DNA of 64,000 bases, from NCBI GenBank assembly GCA_022496205.1, contig WTXD01000006.1:620001-684000 (forward strand), in the 5' to 3' direction. This DNA comes from Gloeopeniophorella convolvens. Lineage: Eukaryota > Basidiomycota > Agaricomycetes > Russulales. The notes under the pieces are model-generated. The model was not told where the DNA came from, did not search any database, and saw only the letters and a program-made list of their open reading frames with translations. Of the stretch, positions 34,392 to 48,226 are shown in pieces. Position numbers and translations under genes: made by a program. The stretch's first letter is position 1. Each line of letters opens with the position of its first letter.

Positions 34392-37198
34392 ACAGCCAGA
34401 CATGCATTCGCATCACCAAGTGGCCCGTTGTGCCATTTTCTACAGGTATCTTACGACTGTTCGTATTCCGCGCGCTCGCCGCGTTTACCGTACTGGCGCT
34501 GGCATATTTAGTATCTCCACATAGCATCACCCACACCTGCATCCCATTATTTATCTGCCCATGGCTATCGCACTGTCCCACCATTTTGTCCATCACACAC
34601 TCCCTTCCCATCATCGCTCCCGGTTGTATCATAGATGGTTATTTTTATTGTCTCTCCCGCTTTCGATAGTCTCCGCTGCCACTCATTGTTGCAATGAAAT
34701 CGAGGGTTTGAACTTCTCAGCGGCGACTTCGGGCACTCAACGTAGACCGCAGAGCTTTGTGACGATCTCTTCACGTTATCGTAACCGAATTCAGTGCCGC
34801 ATCTCCTACCGTGGCGCGCAAGTCAATAGTGGCAACCCTGTCTCATGCAGCCACTGTCTCGTTGGGTGGCGGTTAACGTATATCGCATCAGCGCCCAGCA
34901 GCAACCACTGAACATCCGTACTGGGGCAAGCAACCCCGAAACTTATTCCACCTCCGGCGGCTGCATAATGGGCGGCGACCTGCGGCCACTGGGAGCCACT
35001 GGAGCCTCCCCGTGTTGCTGAAACCCGTTCGATCACCATCCAGTGTTACAGTATTGAGGCTTACGGCGCGGCGCCACCGCACCGTGCTCCTTCTGCTCTC
35101 TCCAACACCACGGGCAGCAGCGGGCAGCCCGTTGCACCATCGTCTGTGCCCGGCCCTGAAGCAGCGCCGCGGGCTCTCGCTATTCAGTATTGCTATCGCG
35201 CTATGCTACGCGATGATCGAGTTCAACGACCGTCTTGCTAGTTTCCCCCATCAAGGAGCTCCGCGCTGCCCCCACAGTACCTCACAACGCACAATATCTT
35301 CTCGTGGCCACCCTGTTCATTCGGCTCGGGGATCGTGGGTGTGGGCAAATTTACGGGGTCGGCGGGAGGTGGGGATGATCTAGCCAGCTCCATTCGTGCG
35401 TCGCTTCTCTGCTTTGCGCATTGTCGGTCGGTCGGTCGGTCACCGCAGCTGATCCTGAGTCCATGGCCATTGCGATGGTCTCCCTTGATCTCCATAGCGC
35501 CTCACAGACTGCTCAATACAGTCGAACGAAGGCACGATTTCGACGTCGGGCACCCTCGGGGTCGGGTGCCACCGCGCTGGTGCCGCCTGCTTTCGACTTG
35601 TTCGGGCAGGTCTCGCTTCGAGGCCGGCAGGGTTGACTAGAGCCAAACCCATCTGGCATTCTGGTCCAGCGCGTCGACTGACTTCGACTGACTGAGCAAG
35701 CGTCGGGCACGTGAACCTCCACTTCACGACCGATCCTCGCTGATCCTCGGATCCTCGCCTTTCTCATTTGCCATCGCCCCGACTTTTCGCACGTTCATGC
35801 TCGTCAGACAAATCGACGCAATAATGTTCATGAATTTGACGTCAAGGAAACGTCCCCGACTCCATCCAGCTGCATTCTACCACTAGAAGCCGTCATTTCC
35901 CTAGCATCACCATCGCATCTGCAGTCTCTTCACAGTGTATCAAGTGACGCGCACAAAGCCGGATCTCTCGTGATACTGTTCAGTATACTTTGTCACTGGC
36001 CAGGCCCTTGGCAGTACTTACCCGATGAAATCACTATTGATAAATGAGCGTTCAGTGCGTCGTGTGCGCCTCGCTCCGGCGCTTACATCTTTCATGAATG
36101 AACTGATGTGCTCGCTGGTGTTGTTTTATGCTCATTTCTGATTGCGCCTGGTAGCCGGAATCACAATTCTGTGGATGGCTCGACATCGCGGCAACTTCTC
36201 CACCACCTCGAGCTCAGCTGACACTGGCTGAGTGCCCTCCGAAGCGCCCCAAAATCCATCATGCATTGGTAACGTCACTGGTGATTTGTAGATCCGGGTG
36301 CCCTCAAAAGGCGCCTATGCATTGTGGTCGAGGGCACTGTAGCGTGGTAGCTGCTCTCCTTGGAGCTTCTGCACTCGGCCTGACTAGCTTCAGTGCTATT
36401 TGGAGATTCGGACGGGTCGTCTGTAGCTCTGGAGGTTACAGGTGGAGAGACTTTCCAGACACGTGGGCCGGGGGCGGCGGATGTATGCCATGCGGACTCA
36501 GCCTTTAGCTCTCCGTCTATATGAAGCACCTTCTCATGTACTGGTTCATTTCAGGTGATGGTTCTAGAATCTATTCGGCATGCGTCCTCTGATGAGCCCA
36601 ATCTGAACGTTCATCAGATCAGAAACAACCTCACGGGTTCTACACCGAGCATCATGAGAGCAGCCTTAACAGTCAATCATATCGGGCTTGCCTGCATTTG
36701 CGCTGAGCCGTTCCGCCATGTTCTCGCGAGAAGTCTGTGGGTGTCTCCAGCACTGGGAATATACGGACGCATATCGGTGCACTGAGTCCGCGTGTGCAGC
36801 ACGTTTGAGGACCCTATTATCGAGTGGAGACCTGCGGGTGTGCGGCACTTTCGCACCCATCTGGTACGGAGTCTGCGCGTTGAGGAGAGCATCTCGTGGT
36901 GTGTCATCCAGTGTGAATGACTGCCCACAATGTCCCACCCGGAGATTGCTCATTCTCTACAGCCACTACCGCTGTTAATGCGCTTCTCTCCGCATACTTC
37001 AACGTAAGATCACTCTCTTGTACTAGACAGAACACGTCTATCCTATAACAGGTGCACATCAAGTCTAGTAGTATGTAAATACAAGATCCGAACCAGAAGC
37101 AATTGGCGCAGTTGTCTGTTTTTATTCCAACTAAACACCACCATAGCTGCGCTTGAATAATACCGAAATAACGCACATTACTCGGCCTTACCAACACG
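34392..37198. other. gene-poor region
   Basis: About 2.8 kb without a supported gene. It contains a (GTCG)4-type repeat at 35423-35441 and small overlapping ORFs on both strands. A plus-strand stretch around 35238-35390 reads as protein-like in one frame but has no start, splice structure or family I can defend. Confidence 0.45.
35423..35441. repeat. GTCG microsatellite
   Basis: Four and a half copies of GTCG in a row within a noncoding region. Confidence 0.6.
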
Positions 37199-38580
37199 CT
37201 ACCTGAGTCCACTTTCTTTCCACATATCCTGCCTTCCCAGAGCTACCGCTGCCGCGAGAACCAGCCTTTTGGCCTCATACACCGCCTGCTCGATAGATGT
37301 TTCACCCCTGATAAGGCCTTTGACAATGGGGCTGGGGTCATATATCTCGCGACTGAAATTGGGTGGGCTTATGCCTTTATGTCGTTTCAGATGCACATCC
37401 AACGCATATTGACGTGTTCCCGTCCAACTGCAGCCTGGATGTGAGCAATAAAGCCAGCGTGGCAGATGGGTTTCGCGGATGTGCCTTTCCCGATCTTGGG
37501 GCCGGCTGTACGATGCACTGCAATCGGGTACAGGGCAGGGCCACGGCACTTTGCTGGGCGTTATATTTCCTGAGCGGCCAGCGGTAGAACCAGCGCTTGG
37601 GGCTTCGGGTACTGTGCCGTGAAGGAAGGCTGGCGTGACCACAGTGGGCTGCTGTGAGGCAGGGTCCGTAAGGATGGTTCTTCGATCATCATTCATCTGA
37701 GTTGCCACTTGAGCCGGCACGGAAGAGGGTCTTATCTGGGGGAAATGAGTGCACGGCGATGCCTGCTGCGGGTACACGCCTAGTCGTGGTATAGCGTAAT
37801 GTTGCTCAGCCGGCGGGGGATGAGCGAGATGGGAGAAGGGTATTCGTGAGGCCTGTGTACTTCTGTGACCGACGGGCGTCTGTTGCGTTGTCCGGAAAGG
37901 GATACCGGGTGGCGCCTGCAGCAGCAACAGCAGCTCCTTTTCAGAAAGATTGTGTGGTACCTGATGGAGGTGTATGTAGCCAGTGGACGATCCGTCAAGG
38001 ATGAGAGTCTACTTACACCATGGCCAAGCGAGAATGCTTCGTTAGATAGGGGTAGCGATCCGTGATAGGCGTTTTCATGGTGGCCGGCGCCATGAACAAT
38101 GCCATCAACTGCCTGGGAGGTGCCAGTTCCCCCTTGCTGGTTCCATGCGTACGGGGGTCTACGCATAGGTTGCGATGGGTTGGCCGAGGGTTGGCTTGCG
38201 TAAGACGTTACTGGATTTTGCGCGTGTGCCTCCTGTCGAAAGTTACGTACACCTGGGTCCATTGATGGGTGCACTGGCGGGTACGGAAGGGGGCCGTAAC
38301 GTTCAGTGGGAACGAAGATACTCCCGCTAAATGCCTGGACGAACAAGAGGTTTAGCGTGAATAAGGCACACTGTCTCCTTAAGAGAGGGTGAATTACCTG
38401 TGAAGCCAGGCGGTTCTGATCACGATACGTCGGACGCAGGTATGTTGTTGCAGGAGCAGCGACAGATTGGTATCTTCTTTCTGGCGAGCTGTTCGTCTGC
38501 TGGGAGATTGTTGAAGACATTCATCGCCCCTTCAGTGACGCAAAAGGACTCACCATTTGAAGCTGGTGGTGAGGTATCAT
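37199..38580 (-). CDS. C2H2 zinc-finger protein 1
   Basis: Four exons (38580-38554, 38499-38398, 38334-38017, 37960-37199) give 402 residues. The first ~285 residues are Pro/Gln/Ser/His-rich and disordered-looking. Near residues 290-345 are two C2H2 fingers: CPVPDC...HIRETH and CSHPGC...HLKRH, both with Cys-x4-Cys spacing. The C-terminus (IVKGLIRGETSIEQAVYEA) is helical. A DNA-binding regulator is likely; the target is unknown. Exon 1 is only nine codons. If the intron 38553-38500 is not used, translation would begin at the in-frame ATG at 38520, changing the N-terminus only. It resembles the gene at 41.0-42.1 kb in layout. Confidence 0.72.
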
Positions 38581-41001
38581 GCGAGATGGCTCGAGGTAAC
38601 TGGACGTCTACGAAGTCGACTGATGGTAAGATGAACAGTTCTGGGGGGGGGTTCCTCGGACACCCACCACATCGCAGGTCTTTATCTGAGACTGACATTG
38701 CCAGACTGCGCCATTTACTGGCCAAGATCTGGGAGAGGATCTGGCTTGACGGCTGGTGCCGCCACGCGCCAATCCCCAGGACCACATATCGAACTTGGGA
38801 GATCGGCTCATGGTGGCCAGCATTGTGCGTATGTCACCAACACGGGACATAGGTTGTATACTTCAGTCTGAGCCACAGCACTCGATGCACCTTCGGTATC
38901 TAGGCACGAGATGCCAGCCTGTTTAAGATGAGGGAGATATTGACGTTGAGCGTGCCAAATTAATTCATATACACGACAAGAATAGATAGACACACGAGGT
39001 TCAAGCGGTGCCAAGTGATTACTATTCTCAACCTCGGACCTTGTAGGATTGGGCCACGCGTGCCTCCACTTTTCAGAGCGCGGCACACGCATAGCGATAC
39101 CTGGGAACCAAGAGACCTCGCATTCTGCAGACCTCGAACGACCAGAGGCCGACTAGCCAACATCCACGGGGTAAGGTACCGGTAACCGTCCCCATTGCGG
39201 TGGCAGCAGAGCATGGTGATGGGATACCTGGCATTCTGGCGTTCTGGACAGAGCGCTGAGACGCTCGCTGGTACGAGTGCCGAGGACTTGTTGGCGATTG
39301 ACATGAACGGGGTTCCCGAGTCGAATCCTGCCATTTTACCGAGCCTTTCGTTGCTGGAGGAATGTCAAGTAGGTTTTCGAAGTCGGACATAGTGGGTTAC
39401 TTGAGATATGTGAAGCATGGAGAGAGCGGGACTAAGATCCGTTGTCCGAGCGGCCTTCGCCGTACGTCTGATTGAATTTTGCATGGATTTGGGCAACCAT
39501 TCACACGCGGCGCCGGCTGCCACCGGTGCCTGCTCACACACTGCAGTCACCTGTCTGGTTCTACTGCTCTCTGGGGGCCCATGGCCCTATTGAAAACCAG
39601 TCACGCTGCCCGGGTTGTAGTATCACTGCAACTTCCAGATGTTATGAGCAATCCCAGGGAAGCTGGCCAGCTACCCAGCCTTCATCCAGCACCGCCCCAC
39701 GGAGGTAACGTGCGTAGTTGCCGCAACGCACGAGTGTTAGCAGTGCACTGCGTGCAAAGAGACAGTGGCAGGTTCCATAACATAACAAGAGGCAAGATGG
39801 CAAAGTCACTGTATGGTATACGTCCAAGCGGGTATATAGAACGAAGAATCACGACTTTGGGTATCTAGTGGCTTGTATGCACGACTCGGACATAAATAGC
39901 GTTCTCAGCTATGAGGGTGTCCCGGGACTGAAAGTAGGTATAAAATGCGCTGATGGAGTAGTCCGAGTTAGTTCGTAGGCGGCGTGTGAGACCAAAGGTT
40001 AAGGCGCCGAGTAGCATCATGCGCGACAGTGATTCAGCCCTCAGGGAAACCTGTTCGAAGCAACCCTAGCGGATCTGACTTGGGTGAAGAGTGTGCGCCG
40101 CGGGTGGCGCGGAGGCGAAGTCCACGGGCCCCCTAGGCTACGGGGCGCAGGACTGAACACTGAGCGACGGCGTTCTGGTATTGAACGTAGGTAGTTGACC
40201 GTACCTTATTCCCGTAAGCAAAGCCTCGTGAGCCGGCCGGGGCGAGCGCGTCTCAAAGCTTAGCTGAGTGGATCCGCTCTGTTGCGTCGGTGTGAGAACA
40301 GAGGGGAGGTAGGCCTGCGGGTCGGGTCCCGTACCCTGTACAGGGCCACTCTGTAGCGCCCAATCGTAAATTAGTTGATTGATTGTTCAGTCGTGATTGG
40401 CTGTCCACTTACGTCCAGAGGGAGCTGGGTTGGGAACGGACGCGATGTTCTTCGGTTCTGGGTAGGATGACGGGACGTCACATACCCACCAAGGCGAGTG
40501 GGGCGAGTGGTACGGGTAGACGAGTCAGAAGCGGTACTTCCACCCCAATGGCCCGGCGCGGTAGGCTAGGTAGACAGGAGATGAGTCGTCTATGTGTGCG
40601 TGAAAAACGAGGGACCATTCACCTCTGCGGATGGAAGATCCGAATTCTGGAACATTATGCCAGAAGATCCGACAATGGCGACATAACGGCTATGCCTGCG
40701 TGTCTTTCTATCTGGAGGTTCCGGAGGTTCGTTCGGTCTCTACAAAAGTGTTACTTCTAGTGAGTGGCCGTCAAGTGAGGGGAACTGATGAATGAGGCCG
40801 CCACATATTCACTCACCCGTTGCCATCCTCGGAGAGGTGCATGTCGTTCCAAGCGGCCCTGAAAAGGTCCAGCCACCCGAGGGGGGCGGAGGGAGACATT
40901 TACTTCGGGCACGGCTTCCCTTGGTGCACCATTTCCAGCTGGTGATGGAGAATCGTATTGTGGTACAATAAGCAAAGCCGCTGAACCGGCAAGGGTGTTA
41001 T
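38581..41001. other. gene-poor region between two C2H2 genes
   Basis: About 2.4 kb. It has a 9-base G run at 38643-38651 and several ORFs, none with a family signal. A minus-strand candidate at 38960-39392 can be spliced into a ~90-residue protein but is not supported enough to list. Confidence 0.4.
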
Positions 41002-42144
41002 TTAGAGCCTGTACCGAAAGAGCTCGTGAGTACTGCGACAGAGATAGGAGCTGATGTTTGCTACTTGGAAGCTACCATTCTTATTTTCCTGCGCGCGTCT
41101 CCGTTCCCATGCACTCACTTCTGACTCTGCATCGTCTAGCACCGAGTGCCGAGCGCCTTCTGTGGTAGCCTGCAAGAGCCTCGTTACGAAAGATCTCGGC
41201 GTATATCGGCAGCAACTGCTGATATCGAGTCCTGGGTGCTCTTTCTCCTTGTGGGCCTTGAAGTCCCCTTTACGAGCTTGCGCGTGAGTCCATTTGCACC
41301 CCGGAACGGGGCAGCAGATCGAAGGTGGCAGGTGTGAGTCAAGAATGTGTCTGTTCCTCCCGCTCACTCCCTGATAGCTCCTCTTGCAATCGGAGAAAAT
41401 GCACGGCAACCTGGGCGTGATTCCCTTCGGAGCAGAGGCGTCATGGGTAGTGAGAGGCGGCGAGCGGTCTTCCGAAGGGACGAGCTGCGATTCCGCAAAG
41501 TATGGGTTATGAACTGCCATGGAATCCTGCGTTTCACCAGTCTAAGAACCAGCGCGGAAAAGTAGGTGAAGGACCACTGAAGGTGTTACCTGGGAGCGTG
41601 GATCAGACGGCGCGATCCCCTGTCTTGACTGGATAGTTGGGGCAATGGGATAGCGAGGCGCGTCGGGGTCCCAAGTACGACAGTTCGCAGGCAGTCCACC
41701 AGGATCATCGAACGTAGTCAGACCTAGATGACTGGTTTCGGCGGTCATCTGGCCGGGAGTTGAATCATGTCAAATTATCGGCCTGACTGGGTGTCACGTA
41801 CATTGAACACCTGGGGAGATGACCCAGGGGTATACCTCTCTGGGAGGTACAGACAGCGGGGCCTATAGCCAACGGCGGATTGTGAGAGATGATCGGGGGG
41901 AGGGGTCACCCAGGGTTCTCGTTGTGCAGATGAGCCCCTCAGGGTCAGTGCTTGATCTTGGTCATAGCCGGTATGGGGCGCGTGGGCACGTCGTTCAAGA
42001 TCAGGGCATGTTGCACGTTGTGGAGGACGGTGTTGGTCGCCCTCATGGACCCAGCCATCGCCCCAGACACTGCATATCTGATCAAGTTGCGCAAAAAAAA
42101 ATCTAACAAAGGACCCACTGGAAAGTGTTCGAAGCAGACTGCAT
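41002..42144 (-). CDS. C2H2 zinc-finger protein 2
   Basis: Four exons (42144-42119, 42069-41802, 41748-41590, 41526-41002) join in frame to 325 residues. As in the gene at 37-38.6 kb, a short first exon and a Pro/Gln/Ser-rich N-terminal half precede two fingers near residues 185-240: CIFSDC...HILDSH and CPVPGC followed by a longer His spacing (HKEKEH). Both genes use Cys-x4-Cys and the PVPxC turn, so they are probably paralogs that diverged outside the fingers. The C-terminus (SEVSAWERRRAQENK) is charged. The second finger's wider spacing may affect zinc binding. The first-exon assignment rests on splice sites alone. Confidence 0.62.
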
Positions 42145-43643
42145 ATCGGAAGGTGAGATTGCAGAGAGGGAAGGGGATGTTATGAAGAGGGCAACCTCCG
42201 CCCGACAGTGGAGCAAATAGATAAACCCCTGCCAATAACCAAGGAGCACACCATTTTTACCGTGTATGCCGTAGATTATGCACTGCCGTCCCATAGGTTG
42301 CACATCGTCGCACCCCGATGGGGAACCCCGACTCGACAGAGTGAGCAGATGCCTTTTTGGCACCTGATGCTGTGTTACGTGCCAACGCCGTGCGTGCCGG
42401 AGCGATGGAAGTTTCTCAATCGCAAGTGCCTTGAACCCGCGAGCCGCACGTAGAACAAAGTACATCCTCGAGAATACGCCAGTGAAGTCTTGTATGCGAA
42501 CCTGAACGAGTTGTGGCTCACTCAGTACCGACCCCTTCGAGGGAAACCTAGAGGTTCGGTGCGGGGAAAGGATACGCCGACTGCCCATGACACGGTGGCC
42601 CATAAGAGGTCTGTGTTAACAAGTAGAACTTTCCGAAGTAGATAGCTGGTGTCGGCGGTAAGACAACAATCCCTCTGTTAGGAGGCAATGCAATACGTAA
42701 ATGAAGGTCTAGAAAGCCGCGCCCCAATACAGAGCAGCAATCTGACACAAGCGCGTCCGTGGAGAGGACTATCTGAGGAGAAACCGGGAACAAGCACCGC
42801 GCGAATAGACGACAAGAGATTGAGAACTCACACCAATATCGGAGGTGAATAGGATGGTGAGGATGTCATCTAGGGACGTCTCCACTGGGGCTATCCATGC
42901 AGCCATGCTCCTGAGGTACAGCATCCACTTGGAGAACGGCTGAACCTGGGACGGTGTTGGTCATAGTCACAAGAGATAGTTTCCCGCGACCTAAAGTGCC
43001 AAGGCGTCAGTGAGCTAGATGTGGAGGTCGAACTTCTAGAAAACAAGTTGGCACTGAGGCTCTGTCGCTGTATGTATCGCATGGCTAAGATGGTGGTGCC
43101 TTGTTGATGGTGCCGGTGTATCTTGCTCAGTGTATTGGATTGGCACATGGCTGCGCGGGAGTAAGTAGTCTGATATCGTGATCTTGCGTCGGCGCAAAGC
43201 GCTTCGGTTTGCTCCTCCGACGCGACTGCATTGGTCGTGTAGTTCCGTGGCGGCGAAAGTCCGATACTCGGCGTTCGCGCTGAGCCCATCCGTCGCTGAA
43301 GAGCGCTGGCGACGGTCACCCGTTCTCTGCTCAGTGGACTCTGCCTTGGCCGAGAACAACCTACTGGCACGCCTCGTGAACAGCATCATTCCCGCCGCCG
43401 CCGCCGCCGCCGCCACCGGCCGCCCCAATGGACCATGCACTCGTCACCGTCAATCCAGTCCAGAGCAGGGCAGCCTGCACGATAGTTGGCCGCGGACCCC
43501 GGGACCCCTGAACATTGTTTGCATTCCAGAGTCTGGGCCGTGCACAGTACTAGTATGGTTTCCATGTCCCTTCAGCACGCGCTTTGAGGCGACCCGGAGC
43601 CCGAAGTTCACCTCGGGGTACCCGCCGCTTCCCTCGCTGTCCA
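42145..43643. other. intergenic with CCG microsatellite
   Basis: About 1.5 kb upstream of both the C2H2 gene (minus) and the glucoamylase gene (plus). It contains a CCG trinucleotide run at 43392-43414. Overlapping ORFs near 43.0-43.6 kb are translations of that repeat and its flanks and show no family. Confidence 0.45.
43392..43414. repeat. CCG trinucleotide repeat
   Basis: Nearly eight uninterrupted CCG units in the region before the glucoamylase gene. Confidence 0.7.
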
Positions 43644-45369
<1,726 letters not shown>

Positions 45370-45848
45370 TTGAGGATGAGTATCACGCGCGTTGTGGCCG
45401 CTGAGTTGGCGCGGTGGTGGCAGTGAATGTGAGGAGCGGTGGCATGGCGCGGCGCGGCGCATATAGAACAGCATTGGCAATGGTGCCGTGGTGCCATGAC
45501 GTGCCATGCCGAGTACCTCTACTAGTACCTGGAGTCTGGGGGGACCACAACGTTGGCACGGCACGTCCCCCACCTGAACTCGAGGAACACTGTAAGTGCT
45601 ATGGCACATGGCACGGGCACGATGTTGCCTGTCACATGTCACAGAACAGGTGTAAGTGATAGTACGAAAGCAAGATATGGGTTTATGGGATATGGGCTAT
45701 TGATATGATGTATATATGTATGTGTGAGAGAGCGAATTCCAGATCGAGCAATAATAATCTCCGCCTGCAGCACTTTCTCCCCTCATCCCCGTCGATGCGT
45801 ACACCCGCGCCAGACGTCGTTCGCTGTGGTTGTGCCCATTCCCACCAC
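45370..45848. other. intergenic, convergent
   Basis: About 480 bases between the stop codons of glucoamylase (plus) and aspartic protease 1 (minus). GC-rich with CATGGCAC-like short repeats near 45490-45640. Probably 3' UTRs. Confidence 0.45.
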
Positions 45849-47685
45849 TCATGCGTGCGGGCCGTACGGGTCGGCGTACTGCGCACCAGCATTGCCGAGC
45901 GGCTGCATATGCATCGGCGGCGGCGCGGGCTCCTGGATCGTCTGGTACGGGTTCTGTACGAACCCCCGCACGGGCTTGCCACGCCGTGCGCAGCAGCAGC
46001 GCCAAATGCAACAACCGACGACGGCGAGAACGAACACGAGGCAGCCGATCAGGATGTATGGCCAGTTGCGCTCGACGGCGCCCTTGATATGCTGTTTCTT
46101 TTCACCGGCCGACTCGGGCGAGTGCGACTCTTGTGACGCCGGCAGGAGTGTCTTCGAAGGTGATCCTGTGGTGTCCTGTCCGTTGAGGCGGACCTTGACG
46201 AAATCGGAGTGGGCGGAGGATGCATCTGTCAGGGAGAGGAGCTGGACGTAGGGATCGCCTCGGTCGTTAGATGTGTCGTCAACATAATTGCCGAAGTCGA
46301 TTAGCGTGTACGTGTTGCGTACTGCGCAGTTGATGAATTGATCAGCGCTGAGCAAACCGAAGGATGATTGATACTCACGAAATGACATGCCGAGGATTAT
46401 GTCATACTCTCCGAGCAAACTGAAGGCGGTCGTGATTGGCTGGAACTGCAAAACGAGACGCTTATGAGGATAGTGCGGTCACGTGTTCATGTGCAGCACT
46501 TACCGAGCCGACACATCTGGTGTTCCCGCTCGCGTCTGTGTACCCAAGATCACTCGTGGAGACGTCAAGCGGATGCACAGGGTATGTCTGGCCACCGAAC
46601 TTGAATGTGAGGTTCAGTTCCTGGTCGCAAGGGAGAGTCCAGTAGCCATCTTCCACGCTATAATTAGCACCCTGAACACGCCCGTAGATGGCGTCCGACA
46701 GCTTCCGTGGGACTTGTGAGAGAGTGAAACCCGTGTCAAAGACGGCGACGAGCTTCCCATCAGACACATGCGGCACAATAGACTCGATGTCGATGGACTG
46801 GCCGTCCGGGCCGATAACGCCGTCTGAGAGCACTGCCCAATGCTGTCCGTTGGCATCGATGACGGGGGCATCCTTGATGTTCAGCTTGGGTTGCGAAGTA
46901 ATGTTCTCGAAGCCAGAGATAACCTCAGAGATAGTAATTTGGCCCGTGACGGAGTCGGTGGGATCACCCTTGCGGTCGAGCTGGAAAGAGATGAAGTTCT
47001 GCGTTGTTTTATTTTGTGCGAACACGCGGAATAAGGGTGAGTCGCCTGTGGAATTGCCAACGGTGCTTTCGACGACAGAGCCGGCGTTGGGACCAAGCCC
47101 CATGAGGCCTTGAATATTGTTAGAAGAGAGTGCTGACGAGAATGTACTCGTATCCGTCACGAGGACTAGAAGACATTATCAGTGAAGCCACGCGTAGAAT
47201 CAAGCCGCAGGGCTCACTATAGGCCTGGTTGTCGACTGTGAAACCGTCGAAGCCCAGCGTTGCATAGTTGATATTCCCTGAGGTAGTCGGTCAGAGGGAA
47301 AGTGCTTGCGCAACGACCTGTGGCGACAAGCGCACCTGATGCTCTGCCGATGGCATAAGATATCGAAGCTGATTTTCCAGAGTTTACAGTCCCTGGGACG
47401 TTGCCAGCGACCCATAAATCGGAGCTAGTGAGGTGTGAGGCGGCGAGGACAGCACATGTGAGTATGGACGTGCCTGCCGGTGTCGAGGATCACATTGAAT
47501 GAAGTTCCACCCAAAGTGATGTTCCCGGCATAGATAGTGTTGCCTGAGTTCTGAAGGGGAGTTCCCGTGACGTTAGCGCGTTTTGACAGATGGTCAGGGT
47601 GTCTGGGAAATCCTTGGACAGGGATGGTGATGGCGGTGGCGAGGTCGGCGAGGAGGGGAAGGAAGAGAAGGGCGAACCCGCGCAT
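45849..47685 (-). CDS. membrane-anchored A1 aspartic protease, copy 1
   Basis: A pepsin-like endoprotease. A signal peptide (MRGFALLFLPLLADLATA) and a short propeptide (HLSKRANVTG) precede the catalytic lobes with DTGS (in NVILDTGSSDLW) and DTGF (AVFDTGFTLSQVP). Late features are GMSFLRNTYTLIDFGNY and, after a Ser-rich linker, a transmembrane helix (PYILIGCLVFVLAVVGCC) and a cytosolic tail. The second motif, DTGF rather than DTGT/S, occurs in many basidiomycete A1 proteases. The first intron starts with GC, not GT (CAG followed by GCACGT), so a GC-AG intron is required to keep the DTGSSDLW motif. The divergent neighbour at 48227 is a paralog; the two share a 541-bp intergenic promoter. It probably acts at the cell surface or vacuole. 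Confidence 0.85.
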
Positions 47686-48226
47686 TTTGAGATTGAAGAT
47701 GCGGGCGGAGGATAAGGTGTATAAAGGAGGGGATATACTCCTGGATACGCCGTGTCTGTCGCCGCGGGTCGTGGTTAAGTCGTGCCTAAGGCACTCGCTC
47801 TGGCCGGCTTGGCCAGCTCGCGCCCACACAAGCGAAATGCTTATTGAATACTGATGAGGCGATCCACGCGTCAAGCTCCCCGTTTCGATTCAGCTCTCTC
47901 GCCTGCTCTCGCCCACCCACCTCGCTCCGGTCTGTGTATTGTGATGTCTCTAGGCTACTGTGCACCTACGGACTCTGTCATCCAAGTGCAGCGCGCAATG
48001 ACCGAGCTGCCCGCAGCAGTGAGGGCAGCAATGCACAGCCTGCGGCGTCAAGGAGTTCAAAGGCCGTGTCACCGCCAAGGCCGTTCCGATCTGCCATGCT
48101 CCCTTAAATCTCCGCATTCACAATATCAGTCGCCCAAATTCTTTCCCTCCTGTGCAAACTGGGCACGACGTTGCCATCAGCTGGCCCTCAGCGCTCGGTC
48201 CTCCATTCTCTTGTTTACTCACTTCC
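47686..48226. other. shared promoter between divergent protease genes
   Basis: The 541-bp region lies between the ATGs of two head-to-head aspartic protease paralogs. No clear TATA pair is seen; several short GC-rich blocks and CCAAG/CCAAT-like motifs (e.g. near 48125) could be control sites. Confidence 0.4.

Noticed and set aside
38960..39392. Minus-strand candidate of about 90 residues beginning MSDFENLLDIPP
   Set aside because: Can be spliced with three short exons, but there is no family and the splice choices are not constrained.
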